Below, piece by piece: positions 36,746 through 45,836 of a DNA stretch of 64,000 nucleotides. The notes below the pieces were generated by a model, which was not told the origin of the DNA, ran no database searches, and saw only the letters and a list, made by a program, of their open reading frames with translations. This stretch comes from Mycobacteroides sp. LB1 (GTDB lineage: Bacteria > Actinomycetota > Actinomycetes > Mycobacteriales > Mycobacteriaceae), in contig NZ_JACCFF010000001.1 of assembly GCF_013449725.1 (NCBI RefSeq), positions 434,001 through 498,000 on the forward strand, read 5' to 3'. Position numbers and translations under genes: made by a program. The stretch's first letter is position 1. Each line of letters opens with the position of its first letter.

Positions 36746-38427
36746 AGGACTGCCTCGGCGATCGGTCCCAGCGCCAGCGCCGGGAAGAAGGTAAGTGCGG
36801 CCACTAACAGCACTGTGCCGGTATGTAATCCGGCGAACATGGGGCCATGGGTGTGCAGGGTTCCGGCCGATACCGGTGTCTTCTGCTGGGTGACAAGCGA
36901 TCCGGCCAGCGCCAAGGTGAAGATGATGGGCAGGAAGCGACCCAACAACATCGCCACACCGAGGGAGGCCTGGAACCAGTGACTGGTCACGGTGAGGCCA
37001 CCGAAGGCGCTGCCGTTGTTGTTGGCGGCCGAGGCGTAGGCGTACAGCACCTCGGAGAAACCGTGAATGGACTGGGGTGTGCCCGGATCGCCGCTGTTGC
37101 CTTGGTATCCCGGTGTCGACGGGAGCGCCACCGAGATTCCGGTGCCGATGAGCACGAGCGCCGGCATGACGAGCACGGACAGTGCGGCCATGGTGATCTG
37201 GCGCCGACCGATCTTCTTGCCCAGGAACTCCGGTGTACGGCCCACCAACAGGCCACCGACGAACACGGCGATGATGGCCAGCACCAGGATGCCGTACAGG
37301 CCGGTGCCGACGCCGCCCGGTGCGATCTCGCCGAACAGCATGTTCAGGATCAACGCCCCGCCACCGGCCGCAGTGAAGCTGTCATGGGCGGCATCGACTG
37401 CGCCCGTGGAGGTTCCGGTGGTCGCCACCGCGAACAGGGTGGTCGCGGGGATACCGAATCTAACTTCCTTGCCCTCCATCATCGCGCCCGCCGCCTGCGC
37501 GGCGATACCGCGCGGGCTCGACTCAGCCCAGGTGACGAAGGCCAGCATGCCGCCGAAGAGGGTGACCATCACCGATAGGACGGTCAGGCCCTGGCGCTTG
37601 TCCCCCACCATCGTCGAATAGGTACGGGTCAGGCACACCGGGATGATGAGAATCGCGAGGATCTCGAGGATATTCGTCAGCGGGGTCGGGTTCTCGAAGG
37701 GGTGTGCCGAGTTGGCGGCCAGGATGCCGCCCCCGTTGGTGCCGATCTCCTTGATGGCCTCCTGCGAGGCGACCGGAGCCAACGCGATGTGCTGGGCCGT
37801 CCCGTCGAGTGCGGTCGCATCAAAATGGGTGAATAGCGACTGAATGGCGCCCTGTGACAACAAGATCAAAGCGACGATGAAGGAGAGGGGCAGCAGGATC
37901 CGCAGGCTTGCCCGCACTAGGTCAACCCAGAAATTTCCCAGCTCGCCACCGGTGGAGGTCCGCGCGATGCCGCGGATGAGTGCCACCGCCACCGCTAGGC
38001 CCACCGCTGCGGATACGAAGTTCTGCACGGCCAGCCCCACCATCTGAGTCAGATTGGTCATGGTGGTTTCCGGGGTGTACGACTGCCAGTTGGTGTTCGT
38101 GACGAATGACACCGCGGTGTTGAATGCCACTGCGGGGCTCACTGCGCCCAGGTCACCCGACAGCGGCAGTACGCCCTGAATCCGCTGCAGTACATATAGG
38201 AAGATCACGCTGGCGAACGAGAAGCCCAACAGCGACAGCGTGTACCCCACCCATGTCTGCTCGGTCTCGGGGTCCACCCGTCCGGCGCGGTAGATGACGC
38301 GTTCGACGAACGAGTGCTTGACGATTGTGAAGACGCGCGCCATGTAGTCCCCCAAGGGGACGTATGCGATGGCGAGCACCAAGATGACTAAGCCGATCTG
38401 AAGACCGGCCGCCAGAGCGGAATTCAC
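36742..38427 (-). CDS. kdpA: K+-transporting ATPase subunit A
   Basis: A 561-residue, ten-span potassium channel subunit related to superfamily K+ transporters. Selectivity-filter-like segments are seen in [49 protein letters not shown] and [17 protein letters not shown] at 38427 follows the kdpF stop by 2 bp. High-affinity uptake requires KdpB and KdpC encoded downstream. Confidence 0.97.
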   Translation of the reverse strand: MNSALAAGLQIGLVILVLAIAYVPLGDYMARVFTIVKHSFVERVIYRAGRVDPETEQTWVGYTLSLLGFSFASVIFLYVLQRIQGVLPLSGDLGAVSPAVAFNTAVSFVTNTNWQSYTPETTMTNLTQMVGLAVQNFVSAAVGLAVAVALIRGIARTSTGGELGNFWVDLVRASLRILLPLSFIVALILLSQGAIQSLFTHFDATALDGTAQHIALAPVASQEAIKEIGTNGGGILAANSAHPFENPTPLTNILEILAILIIPVCLTRTYSTMVGDKRQGLTVLSVMVTLFGGMLAFVTWAESSPRGIAAQAAGAMMEGKEVRFGIPATTLFAVATTGTSTGAVDAAHDSFTAAGGGALILNMLFGEIAPGGVGTGLYGILVLAIIAVFVGGLLVGRTPEFLGKKIGRRQITMAALSVLVMPALVLIGTGISVALPSTPGYQGNSGDPGTPQSIHGFSEVLYAYASAANNNGSAFGGLTVTSHWFQASLGVAMLLGRFLPIIFTLALAGSLVTQQKTPVSAGTLHTHGPMFAGLHTGTVLLVAALTFFPALALGPIAEAVL

Positions 38428-38429
38428 CG

Positions 38430-38540
38430 TTAGAACCTTTCCGGGTCGAGCAGTGCGACCACGAGATACACGACGAGGGCGGCCGATACGACGATCAGCA
38501 GGATGTTGGTGACAGCGTCAGTGCTCAAGTCGAGGGTCAT
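38430..38540 (-). CDS. kdpF: K+-transporting ATPase subunit F
   Basis: A 36-residue single-span peptide, MTLDLSTDAVTN followed by a hydrophobic helix and the typical ending LLDPERF. KdpF is a small lipid-like stabiliser of the Kdp complex and is often missed in annotation. The ATG at 38540 overlaps the stop of a further small membrane-peptide gene as ATGA. The stop is 2 bp before kdpA. Confidence 0.9.
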   Translation of the reverse strand: MTLDLSTDAVTNILLIVVSAALVVYLVVALLDPERF

Positions 38541-38632
38541 CGCGCCTGCAATCCGCGTACGACAGCGACACATAATGCGAAGCCCACGACCGTCAAGACC
38601 AGGTACCAGAAATCAGTCACGGCCAAGATCAT
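38537..38632 (-). CDS. 31-residue single-span peptide upstream of kdpF
   Basis: A short reading frame begins at ATG 38632 (MILAVTDFWYLVLTVVGF, then ALCVAVVRGLQAR) and ends in ATGA overlap with kdpF. A GTG four codons in (MTDFWYL...) is an equally good start. The peptide is one hydrophobic helix with a basic tail, a membrane topology different in sequence from KdpF. It looks translationally coupled to kdpF and may be an additional Kdp component or a leader peptide. Not recognised as a named family. Confidence 0.65.
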   Translation of the reverse strand: MILAVTDFWYLVLTVVGFALCVAVVRGLQAR

Positions 38633-38671
38633 GGTCCCGGCCAGGGGCCCTACCTGCGTTCTTTACGACCC

Positions 38672-38700
38672 CTTGACGCGCGTATCGGGGCTCTTGACGC
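38672..38700 (-). promoter_or_regulatory. Direct repeat upstream of the kdp operon
   Basis: Two identical CTTGACGC octamers (read on + strand) lie at 38672-38679 and 38693-38700, 21 bp apart, i.e. about two helical turns. They sit in the 73-bp gap between mutM and the kdp unit, 40-68 bp before the first small start codon. The spacing suits a dimeric response regulator such as KdpE; this is inference. Confidence 0.4.
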
Positions 38701-38705
38701 TTCCC

Positions 38706-39566
38706 TTACGGGCGTTCAACCAGCCGTTGACACCCCGGGCAGAAGTACGACGACCGGTTCATAAAGGCCTCCCGGCGCATGGCACGTCCGCACCGACGGC
38801 ACGGCTCGCCCTCGCGTCCGTACGCCTCCAAAGAGCGCTCAAAATAACCGGACTCACCGTTGACGTTCACATACAGATCGTCGAATGAGGTGCCGCCCTG
38901 CGCGAGCGCCAGGCGCATGACATCGGCCGCGCTACCGAGCACCTCGGTGAGCTTGGCGCGGCTCATTCCGTCGGTGAGGCGCCGGCCATGGATCCGCGCC
39001 AGCCAAAGGGTCTCGTCGGCATAGATGTTCCCGACCCCCGACACGACGGTCTGATCCAGTAGCGCGCGCTTGATCTCGGTGTGCTTACCGCGCAGCCGGG
39101 TAACCACCGCCGAGGCATCGAAACGCTCATCGAGCGGATCCCGTGCGATATGCGCCACCGGCTCGGGGAGTTCGCTTCCGTCGACGGTGACGATATCGGT
39201 CACCATCCAGCCGCCGAAGGTGCGCTGATCGACGAAGCTCAGCACCGATCCGTCGTCGAGCGTCGCAGCGATACGCAGATGCTGGGGTCTGGAGATCGGT
39301 CCGATGAGCATCTGGCCGCTCATCCCGAGGTGGACCACCAGTGCCTGGCCGCCGTTCGGCCCTTCCAGGGTGAGCCACAGATACTTGCCACGGCGACCGG
39401 TTCCGCTGATCTGTTGTCCGGCAAGTAGTCCCGCTAGCTCGACGGCACCGCCGGGCTGTCTACGCACGGCGCGCTCGTGATGTACGGAGACAGCTGCAAT
39501 GGTCTTACCAACGATGTGGTGATGTAGACCGCGGCGGACCACCTCCACCTCGGGAAGCTCAGGCAC
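38706..39566 (-). CDS. mutM: Formamidopyrimidine-DNA glycosylase
   Basis: A 286-residue Fpg/MutM that excises 8-oxoguanine and formamidopyrimidines from DNA. The N-terminus [13 protein letters not shown] carries the catalytic Pro2 and Glu3. The Lys of the beta-loop is in [12 protein letters not shown]. The H2TH region is [17 protein letters not shown], and the zinc finger is CRRCGRAM ... CPGCQR. It begins immediately after the rnc stop, an arrangement shared with M. tuberculosis. Confidence 0.97.
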   Translation of the reverse strand: MPELPEVEVVRRGLHHHIVGKTIAAVSVHHERAVRRQPGGAVELAGLLAGQQISGTGRRGKYLWLTLEGPNGGQALVVHLGMSGQMLIGPISRPQHLRIAATLDDGSVLSFVDQRTFGGWMVTDIVTVDGSELPEPVAHIARDPLDERFDASAVVTRLRGKHTEIKRALLDQTVVSGVGNIYADETLWLARIHGRRLTDGMSRAKLTEVLGSAADVMRLALAQGGTSFDDLYVNVNGESGYFERSLEAYGREGEPCRRCGRAMRREAFMNRSSYFCPGCQRLVERP

Positions 39567-40289
39567 CTACGTGCCTTTGGCGCTTCGCCCAAGGGACTCA
39601 TCGCTGTTGATGGCGTTCCATGCCTCCGCGGCGGCCTTTTGTTCGGCCTCTTTCTTGGATCGGCCGACCCCGACACCGTGCGCCGCGTCGTTGACCATCG
39701 CGGTAGCGGTGAACTCCTTGTCATGGTCCGGCCCGGTCGAGGTGACCACATAGGACGGTGCGCCCCAACCTTTTTCCGCTGTCAGCTCCTGCAGGCTGGT
39801 CTTCCAGTCCAGGCCGGCACCCAGCTTGGGCGCGGTCTCCAGGAGCTGGCCGAACAGCCGCAGCACCGCCGTGCGGGCCATCTCCAGGCCGTGCTCCAGA
39901 TAGACCGCGCCGAGAATCGACTCCATGCCGTCGGCGAGAATGCTGGATTTGTTGCGGCCGCCGGTGTTCTCCTCGCCCTTACCGAGCAGCAGGTGCGCGC
40001 CCAGGCCGGCGTCGGTCAGGTCGCGCGCCACTCCGGCAAGCGCCTGGGTGTTGACGATGCTGGCGCGCAACTTCGCCAAATCGCCCTCCGAACGGTCGGG
40101 GTGATCTTGGTACAGCGTCTCGGTAATCGTTAGCCCGAGAACAGCGTCCCCGAGGAACTCCAGCCGTTCGTTGGTGGGCAGACCGCCGTTCTCGTAGGCG
40201 TAGCTGCGGTGTGTGAGCGCCAGCGTCAGGAGATCGTCACCTATCTGCACACCAATGGCGGCACGCAGGTCGTCGTACGACCGACTCAC
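39567..40289 (-). CDS. rnc: Ribonuclease III
   Basis: A 240-residue RNase III that cleaves double-stranded RNA, including rRNA precursors. The catalytic signature [18 protein letters not shown] lies near residues 39-56, with the second acidic patch in [17 protein letters not shown]-terminal dsRNA-binding domain begins near residue 160 ([16 protein letters not shown] ... [14 protein letters not shown]). It overlaps the DUF177 gene by 4 bp and abuts mutM. Confidence 0.97.
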   Translation of the reverse strand: MSRSYDDLRAAIGVQIGDDLLTLALTHRSYAYENGGLPTNERLEFLGDAVLGLTITETLYQDHPDRSEGDLAKLRASIVNTQALAGVARDLTDAGLGAHLLLGKGEENTGGRNKSSILADGMESILGAVYLEHGLEMARTAVLRLFGQLLETAPKLGAGLDWKTSLQELTAEKGWGAPSYVVTSTGPDHDKEFTATAMVNDAAHGVGVGRSKKEAEQKAAAEAWNAINSDESLGRSAKGT

Positions 40290-40816
40290 TGGTCCTCACC
40301 GAAGTTGGCGAGCTTGGCCCACCGCGGATCGATCTGATCGTGCTGATGTCCAGGATCGGCAGTGGCCAAGGCGACTCCACAAATGGAGCACAATCCCGGG
40401 CAATCGGGCCGGCATAGCGGTGTCAGGGACAAGTCCGGAACGATGGCGTCGACGACCGCCTGTTCCAAATCGACATACCCGTCGACGATCCGGAAGATCT
40501 CGTCTTCGTCGGTGGTCGCTTCGGTCTCGCTGTCCGGATAGGCGAACAGCTCGGTGTAGTCGGCTTCTACATGGCCGGTAAACGGCTCGAGACACCGCGA
40601 ACACTCGCCTGCCAGATCGCCTGAAACCGATCCGGTAACGAGAACGCCCTCGGAGACCGACTCCATGCGCAGATCGATTTCCAGCTCCGAGCCCTCGGGT
40701 ATCGCAAGCAGATCGACACCGATGCGCGAAGGGCTGGGGAACGTGCGCTGCACTGTCTCCATCGCCCCGGGTCGACGGCCGAGGGCCAGGACATCGAGCA
40801 CGAACGGTCCTGGCAT
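40286..40816 (-). CDS. DUF177 / YceD family protein
   Basis: A 176-residue YceD-family protein, usually linked with ribosome assembly and 23S rRNA metabolism. Two Cys pairs are visible: [10 protein letters not shown] in the middle and [13 protein letters not shown] near the C-terminus, suggesting metal binding. ATG at 40816 ([14 protein letters not shown]) is supported by homologues; the longer frame runs into sepIVA. It precedes rnc with a 4-bp overlap. Many bacteria have rpmF next; no L32 gene is present here. Confidence 0.9.
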   Translation of the reverse strand: MPGPFVLDVLALGRRPGAMETVQRTFPSPSRIGVDLLAIPEGSELEIDLRMESVSEGVLVTGSVSGDLAGECSRCLEPFTGHVEADYTELFAYPDSETEATTDEDEIFRIVDGYVDLEQAVVDAIVPDLSLTPLCRPDCPGLCSICGVALATADPGHQHDQIDPRWAKLANFGEDQ

Positions 40817-40826
40817 AGATCTAATG

Positions 40827-41564
40827 TTAGCGCTGCACGTAATCGTGGGTACCAGCGCCGGTACGCAGCTGGTGACGCCCACGGCCCACCGAGCGAAGCG
40901 TGCCGTTGAGATAGTCCTCGAATTCGGCCAGTTTGTTGTCGACGTAGATATCGCATTCACCACGCAGCCGGTCGGCCTCGGCATGTGCCGTGTCGATCAG
41001 CCGGGTGGATTCGGCGTTCGCGGCTTGCACGACCTCAGTCTGTGCGACCAGGCGCTGCTGCTCCTTGATGCCCTCTTGCACGGCCTTGTCATAGGAGGCA
41101 TTACCGGAATCGACCAGGCGCTCCGCCTCTGCCTTGGCACGGGCGACGGTGCTCTCCTGATCGCGCTTGGCGTTGGCGAGCGCGCGCGCAGCCTCTTCCC
41201 GCGCTTCGCCGACGGTCTGATCGGCGTGATTGCGCGCCTCGGCAACCATGCGATCGGCCTGTGCCTTGGCATCTGCCAGCAACCGATCGGCCTCGGACCG
41301 GGCATGAGACAGAGTCTGCTCGGCATCGGCGTTTGACTTCCCGATCACCGTTTCGTGATGCTCTTTGGCCTCGCGCAGCAACGAATCGCGGGCATCCAGG
41401 ACGTCCTGGGCGTCGTCGAGCTCGCCGGGGATGGCGTCCTTGATGTCGTCGATCAGTTCGAGGACATCGCCGCGGGGCACGACGCATCCGGCGGTCATCG
41501 GAACGCCGCGCGCCTCTTCCACGATGGCACCCAGTTCATCGAGCGCCTCAAATACTCGGTACAC
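40827..41564 (-). CDS. sepIVA: Septum and lateral-wall organising coiled-coil protein SepIVA
   Basis: A 245-residue DivIVA-like coiled-coil protein, equal in length to M. tuberculosis Rv2927c. The N-terminal MYRVFEALDELGAIVEEARG is conserved. Two-thirds of the protein is an Ala/Glu/Arg-rich coiled coil, and the conserved C-terminus ends GTLRSVGRGRHQLRTGAG. SepIVA is essential for septation and affects polar growth in mycobacteria. GTG at 41564 matches the conserved start; the frame extends 9 codons further. Confidence 0.93.
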   Translation of the reverse strand: MYRVFEALDELGAIVEEARGVPMTAGCVVPRGDVLELIDDIKDAIPGELDDAQDVLDARDSLLREAKEHHETVIGKSNADAEQTLSHARSEADRLLADAKAQADRMVAEARNHADQTVGEAREEAARALANAKRDQESTVARAKAEAERLVDSGNASYDKAVQEGIKEQQRLVAQTEVVQAANAESTRLIDTAHAEADRLRGECDIYVDNKLAEFEDYLNGTLRSVGRGRHQLRTGAGTHDYVQR

Positions 41565-41670
41565 GGCTCCACCCTTCACGCGAGTTTCCACTGTTACCAG
41601 TGTGCCTGGTGTGACTGCTGTGACCGTGCTAGCTGATCGGTGTGTCGGCTATTTCTGCGGGGTCACAGTT

Positions 41671-42156
41671 CTATTGTGCCTGGCCGCGGATTTTCCCGAG
41701 AAGTCGTTGATGGACTGCCGGAGGCAGCAACGCCGAAACGTCGCCTCCGTACGTCGCCACCTCCTTGGCTAGCGAGGACGAGACGAACGAGTAGGCCGGG
41801 GCGGTCGCGACAAAGAAGGTGTCGACCCCGGCGATGTGCTTGTTCATCTGCGCCATCTGGAGTTCGTACTCAAAGTCGGTGCCGGTGCGCAGCCCCTTGA
41901 CGATCGCATTGAGACCACGTTCCCGCACGAGGTCCACCAGCAGCCCTTGACCTGACTCGACGCGCAGATTGGGCAGGTCGGTGGTCGTCTCGCGGATCAT
42001 CTCGATGCGCTCGTCGATGGTGAACATGCCGGCCTTGTTCGGGTTGACCAGGACGGCGACGATCACCTCGTCGAACTGCGCCGCGGCTCGTTCGAAGACA
42101 TCCAGATGCCCGAGGGTTACCGGATCGAACGAGCCGGGGCATACCGCTCCCGTCAT
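41671..42156 (-). CDS. coaD: Phosphopantetheine adenylyltransferase
   Basis: A 161-residue CoaD that makes dephospho-CoA from 4'-phosphopantetheine and ATP. The nucleotidyltransferase signature [17 protein letters not shown] is at the start, and the second motif is [23 protein letters not shown] at 42156 gives the exact usual length. A longer open frame extends to 42720 but is a shadow of the upstream membrane gene, which overlaps by 4 bp. In M. tuberculosis coaD follows rsmD directly; here about 5.2 kb of accessory genes separate them. Confidence 0.96.
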   Translation of the reverse strand: MTGAVCPGSFDPVTLGHLDVFERAAAQFDEVIVAVLVNPNKAGMFTIDERIEMIRETTTDLPNLRVESGQGLLVDLVRERGLNAIVKGLRTGTDFEYELQMAQMNKHIAGVDTFFVATAPAYSFVSSSLAKEVATYGGDVSALLPPAVHQRLLGKIRGQAQ

Positions 42157-42713
42157 GCGGAGGATTTGGTGGCCGAGCGAATGCCGATACCGCTTCCGAT
42201 TTGCAGCACACCGATCACGATGAGCCAGATGCCGACGACGAGGGTGAGGGTGACGATCGAGCTGATCGGGTAGACGATGAGCACGATGCCCGCGATCGTC
42301 GAGATGATGCCGCTGAAGATCTGCCAGCCACGCCCCGGGAGTTCCTTGTCGCCGATGGCGGTGATGGTGCCCGCGATGCCCTGGGCGATCCAGCCGACGC
42401 CGATCCAGATGGCCAGCAGCAGAATCGAATTCAGCTCGTCTTTGAAGCACAGCACACCGAGGACGAACGAAATCGCGCCGGTGAGGAACAACAGCACCCG
42501 CATGCCGGCCGATGACACCGGCAGCGTGAAGGCGAAGACGACCTGAGCGATACCGGATATCAATAGATATGCGCCGAAAGCATATGCGGCGACGAGCACG
42601 GTGACTTGAGGCCATATCAGCACCACGGCCCCCACGATTACCGCCAAAACTCCTGATACCACCGCTGTTTTCCAGAGGTGCTTGACGAGGTCCTGCCCGA
42701 CACTTGTAGTCAT
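42153..42713 (-). CDS. HdeD/DUF308 family membrane protein
   Basis: A 186-residue protein with six hydrophobic spans. The repeated pattern [18 protein letters not shown] ... [13 protein letters not shown] is typical of the HdeD/DUF308 family. HdeD contributes to acid resistance in E. coli; a role here is unknown. The short polar tail ends RSATKSSA. The stop overlaps the coaD start as ATGA. It begins the accessory block between coaD and rsmD. Confidence 0.85.
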   Translation of the reverse strand: MTTSVGQDLVKHLWKTAVVSGVLAVIVGAVVLIWPQVTVLVAAYAFGAYLLISGIAQVVFAFTLPVSSAGMRVLLFLTGAISFVLGVLCFKDELNSILLLAIWIGVGWIAQGIAGTITAIGDKELPGRGWQIFSGIISTIAGIVLIVYPISSIVTLTLVVGIWLIVIGVLQIGSGIGIRSATKSSA

Positions 42714-42798
42714 ACCCCAAGGGTATTTCCTCGGGAACGGCCGCGGGGACTTATCGGCGGCGATTCGTGCGGTGCGTTACCGACTCACCATGATTCTG

Positions 42799-43269
42799 TT
42801 ATCTCCTGGCTGGGCAGGTGAACTCAAGTTCAAATGTCGCGGGCGTGCTCAGGCCGGCGGTAGCGCCGCCGGCAATCCTGTAGAACTGCCCGGACTTCGT
42901 CACCGCGGGTTCGCTCGCACCATGCCCGGAGTGATAGGTCACTGGGTGTCCATCGATGACGCCAAGGGTCAGACTCTGCAGCGTTGGATTGTCGCCCGCC
43001 GCAAGCGTGGCGGCAATCCCATCGCCAAAGCTACCGATATTCACGAAGGTCATATCAGCCGCGGTAACGCACTCGACCCGATTCTCCACCGATCGGACGA
43101 CTCCATCCACCACAACACGTGGTCCGGCGGCCTGGACATCGCCTGCAGAACTGGATACCGGATTGTTCGCTTGCCCGTCATGCCGCAGGCCTCCACCCGA
43201 CGAGCAGCCGACAAGGCACACGGCAGCCGATACGACACCACCCATCACCACAACACCGCTGTAGCGCAT
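42799..43269 (-). CDS. LpqH (19 kDa antigen) family lipoprotein
   Basis: A 156-residue lipoprotein. The signal ends in lipobox CLVGC (Cys at about 22), and the mature domain resembles the mycobacterial 19-kDa lipoprotein family. Visible features are VVVDGVVRSVENRVECV, FVNIGSFGDGIAATLAAGDNP, LTLGVIDGHPVTYHSGHG, a QFYRIAGGAT segment and a final FELEFTC that can pair with the earlier Cys. LpqH proteins are surface antigens; the specific role here is unknown. About 120 bp separate it from the DUF4253 gene, with no other feature seen. Confidence 0.82.
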   Translation of the reverse strand: MRYSGVVVMGGVVSAAVCLVGCSSGGGLRHDGQANNPVSSSAGDVQAAGPRVVVDGVVRSVENRVECVTAADMTFVNIGSFGDGIAATLAAGDNPTLQSLTLGVIDGHPVTYHSGHGASEPAVTKSGQFYRIAGGATAGLSTPATFELEFTCPARR

Positions 43270-43392
43270 CTGCGCCCTCCCTCTAACGTCTTCCTGTGAT
43301 CACGTTCAGACTAATTCGACACCATGCTCAGATGACGCTGAATGATGTGTTGATCTCTCCCGCACAAGATTTCGCATGCCCCGCCCCCGGCG

Positions 43393-44325
43393 CTAATCCC
43401 ACCAGAAACTCCACGTTCGCGCGCCGGTGATTCCGCGCGCGTAGGCGCTCAATGTGCCCGCGCCCTGGTCGATGTTGTCGGGGCAGAACCCGTAGTGCTC
43501 ATAGCCAACAGGCAAAGCGAGATCCGCTCCCGGCGGACGTGTCACCTCCACCTCGATGAAATCGAAGTCCACGGTCGTCAGCACCGCCCCGAATCGGTCC
43601 TCCCAGGACCGAAGAACCGCCGACAGCTGCGCCTCAGCGATGTCGTAGTTGACGCCGTGAGTCCACCCCAGCGCGTTGAGTGCGTCGGCCGGACGGGTAA
43701 CCGGCACCAAGATGAGGAGCGAGCCCTGTTCTAGGTGGTCGGCGGTCAATGGGAGAGCACGTTGCGGAGGCTGGGTGCGCTGCTCCAACGTGATTGGAGC
43801 AACGGGAACATCGATGATTCGACTGTCGGCAGACGAGACCTGTTTAGCAAGAAAAGATTTAGCGTCGACGGCTCCGATATCCGCGGGATCCGCGAAGTGC
43901 CGCAGGTCATCGGGATCCGACCAGGGCCGGTGCAGGTCGCCACTCAGCCCGCGGGAAGCCAAGGGCCACAGTCCTGTTCGATCGAATCGGCCCGCCAGAC
44001 GCAGCCATAGCGATTGGATGTCGACCACCGTGGCATTGCTTATCCACGCCAGTGAACGTCCCGTTGGACTGACGATCAGATGCCCCTCGGGCAACTTGAT
44101 TCCGTCGACACTCCACTTCGCCGCATTCTGAGGACGGGGCAGCTCCCCCGCACGCTCGGCGTGCACGGGTACCAACAATTCGGCGTAGGCGGGCAGGTCA
44201 TGCGCGGGTTCGGGATTGCCTGCAATCGTGTGCCTACCCCAGTAGGCCTGACCGAACAGATACGTCAGACCGAGCACCAGCACAACGACCATTGCGCTGA
44301 GTGATGTCCACCCTTTTGACCCCAC
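43393..44325 (-). CDS. DUF4253 protein with N-terminal membrane anchor
   Basis: A 310-residue protein. One N-terminal transmembrane segment (about 9-27) precedes a large domain. The C-terminal part matches DUF4253: GSLLILVPVTRPADALNALG, YDIAEAQLSAVLRSWEDRFG and AYARGITGARTWSFWWD. GTG at 44325 starts MGSKGWTSLSAM. Its first dozen codons lie inside the 85-bp duplicated segment, so a degenerate copy of this 5' end is found at 45802-45836. Function unknown. Confidence 0.8.
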   Translation of the reverse strand: MGSKGWTSLSAMVVVLVLGLTYLFGQAYWGRHTIAGNPEPAHDLPAYAELLVPVHAERAGELPRPQNAAKWSVDGIKLPEGHLIVSPTGRSLAWISNATVVDIQSLWLRLAGRFDRTGLWPLASRGLSGDLHRPWSDPDDLRHFADPADIGAVDAKSFLAKQVSSADSRIIDVPVAPITLEQRTQPPQRALPLTADHLEQGSLLILVPVTRPADALNALGWTHGVNYDIAEAQLSAVLRSWEDRFGAVLTTVDFDFIEVEVTRPPGADLALPVGYEHYGFCPDNIDQGAGTLSAYARGITGARTWSFWWD

Positions 44326-44375
44326 CCACGCAGATTAGCTGAGCGACTAGCTTCCCGGTTGATCGGCGGCCGGGG
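44291..44375. repeat. 85-bp direct repeat, copy A
   Basis: Matches 45802-45886 at 75 of 85 positions. The last 46 bp (44330-44375) are identical to 45841-45886. The identical part equals the 3' coding end of the repeat-rich secreted protein (45858-46397) plus 17 bp. The divergent part is the 5' end of the DUF4253 gene. The two copies frame the DUF2236 gene. Confidence 0.9.
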
Positions 44376-44400
44376 TGAAATCGGCGGCCCAGTAACCATA

Positions 44401-45510
44401 TTAGCTGGAAGCTAGCATCCCATTCGTCTCATCTATGGGTGTATTTTCTCGCGGGGCGCGGCGGGCGCGGTTTTCCCGGAGTGCTTGCTGTGCAGATTCC
44501 AGGGTGATGTTGCGTGGATCGATCCCTTCGCGCTCAAAGCCTCGAACCGCAATCGGCAAGTAGAAAAACTTCAGCGGGAGGAGGCGCTCGAGAACCGCGT
44601 AGCACCGCCGATGCATATCCATAAAGCGGCGCAGTATCTCCTCGTCCTCGGGGGTCCACTCTAAATTGAACAGCTCCCGCACATGGGGCGGATAACTACT
44701 GACAACAACCTGCCGTCGCCCCACCAGCCAGGGCCACACAAATTTCTTCATGACCGGAGGCCACCACCGCGGCGCCAGGCGGCGCTCCAGAAATTGATCC
44801 AGCATGACCTGAGTTACCTGCGAGTTCACCAAATGGTTATGCTCGATGTTTTCCAGATACCGCTCGAAATCGTCGTACGTATCCGGCTGAGGACTATCGT
44901 CCACCCCCCATATGCTGTACCACTCCTTGGACTCCTCAAATATCTGTTCCTTCATCGCCCGTGGCATGGACCCGCCAAAATACAGTTGCTCGATCATTAT
45001 TATCAAGTGGTAATAGAAGAAGGTGACGTGCGCGAAATAGAAGGTTTCCGCATTCAAAGCATGAAACGTGCCTTCCTGCAGTGCGCCTTTGACGGACTTG
45101 TGCATATTCCGAGTCTTCAGTCCGTATTTCTTCGCATCTTCCGGAGCGTCGTAAACCGAGCCATAAATGTACTCACGGGATCTCTGACGCCGTATCTTAT
45201 ATATCTTGGCGCGTGCACCGAAAGAACTGTCACCACTGAAGAGAACAGAACCCGCGGTCGCTCTCCCCATTTGCGGCCACGCCCCCGCAATGGGGCCCAA
45301 CACTCCGCTGCCGAAATACATCACATCAAGGCGCCCCCAATACTTCCATACAAGGGAACCAGCAGGAATCGGATGCTGACAAAGGTCTTTCCGCGACAAA
45401 CTGTTATCGCCGGTAAATTCTTTCACCCTGACGTCTTCCGGAATCACCAGCTCTGGATCATATGTTGTCTGCATAATTTTCTTGAATGCCTTGATACCCC
45501 GGACCACCAC
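44401..45510 (-). CDS. DUF2236 / MpaB-family oxygenase
   Basis: A 369-residue protein of the DUF2236 (oxygenase MpaB) family, related to heme-dependent latex-clearing oxygenases. Family features are GSLVWKYWGRLDVMYFGSG, a central HALNAETFYFAHVTFFYY segment with candidate heme-ligand His, and NHLVNSQVTQVMLDQFLERR. The substrate is unknown; members act on rubber, lipids or mycophenolate precursors. It is visibly more AT-rich than its neighbours and flanked by an 85-bp direct repeat, suggesting acquisition. A perfect CRP-type site lies about 120 bp upstream. Confidence 0.85.
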   Translation of the reverse strand: MVVRGIKAFKKIMQTTYDPELVIPEDVRVKEFTGDNSLSRKDLCQHPIPAGSLVWKYWGRLDVMYFGSGVLGPIAGAWPQMGRATAGSVLFSGDSSFGARAKIYKIRRQRSREYIYGSVYDAPEDAKKYGLKTRNMHKSVKGALQEGTFHALNAETFYFAHVTFFYYHLIIMIEQLYFGGSMPRAMKEQIFEESKEWYSIWGVDDSPQPDTYDDFERYLENIEHNHLVNSQVTQVMLDQFLERRLAPRWWPPVMKKFVWPWLVGRRQVVVSSYPPHVRELFNLEWTPEDEEILRRFMDMHRRCYAVLERLLPLKFFYLPIAVRGFEREGIDPRNITLESAQQALRENRARRAPRENTPIDETNGMLASS

Positions 45511-45630
45511 GTCAAACTCCTTGCGTTGCCGATACCCGTTCCTTGGTTAACCTCAGCGCTCGGCCGTTCACGCGCCCAGCCTCGGATAGCTGATCGACTA
45601 CCCCCATCACATGACCACCACCATCTTGAC

Positions 45631-45646
45631 TGTGACTCATTTCACA
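45631..45646. promoter_or_regulatory. CRP-type binding site
   Basis: TGTGACTCATTTCACA is a perfect match to the consensus TGTGA-N6-TCACA used by mycobacterial and enterobacterial CRP. It is centred about 129 bp upstream of the DUF2236 start. It overlaps a second palindrome at 45642-45658. Confidence 0.65.
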
Positions 45647-45658
45647 TTAGAAATGTGA
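45642..45658. promoter_or_regulatory. 17-bp perfect palindrome
   Basis: TCACATT-AGA-AATGTGA is perfectly symmetrical and shares its first five bases with the right half of the CRP-type site. It could be a separate operator, for example for a GntR- or MarR-type regulator, competing with CRP. No regulator gene lies adjacent. Confidence 0.45.
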
Positions 45659-45740
45659 TGATGCTCCCGGTGCCACCCAAAATCAAGGGAGGTGCGGATG
45701 GTTTCGGCGCAGACCGAATCAAGGAACGTACGGATGGTCG

Positions 45741-45836
45741 CTAAGCGGCTCGATGGGGAATCAGAATGGTCGGCGGTGGCGCGGATCGCGCCGCTGCTGG
45801 AATTGCGCTCAGCGATACCCGCCCTTTTGACGCGAG
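45741..45836 (-). pseudogene. Degenerate 5' fragment of a DUF4253 gene
   Basis: Reading the minus strand from about 45836 gives SKGRVSLSAI, which aligns with SKGWTSLSAM at the start of the intact DUF4253 protein. Similarity then stops, and the frame ends at a TAG at 45743. It lies directly downstream of the repeat-rich secreted protein gene, where the intact DUF4253 gene would be expected without the DUF2236 insert. The rest of the 45511-45801 gene-free stretch holds the CRP-type site, the palindrome and a 36-bp-period tandem repeat (45681-45737). Confidence 0.55.

Noticed and set aside
35447..36982. 511-codon open frame on the + strand opposite kdpB/kdpA
   Set aside because: Low-complexity His/Arg/Gly-rich translation with no family features; the opposite strand encodes clear KdpB and KdpA.
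42157..42720. N-terminal extension of the coaD frame to 42720
   Set aside because: The extension lies in the wrong frame of the HdeD-like gene and is not protein-like; CoaD is complete from 42156.
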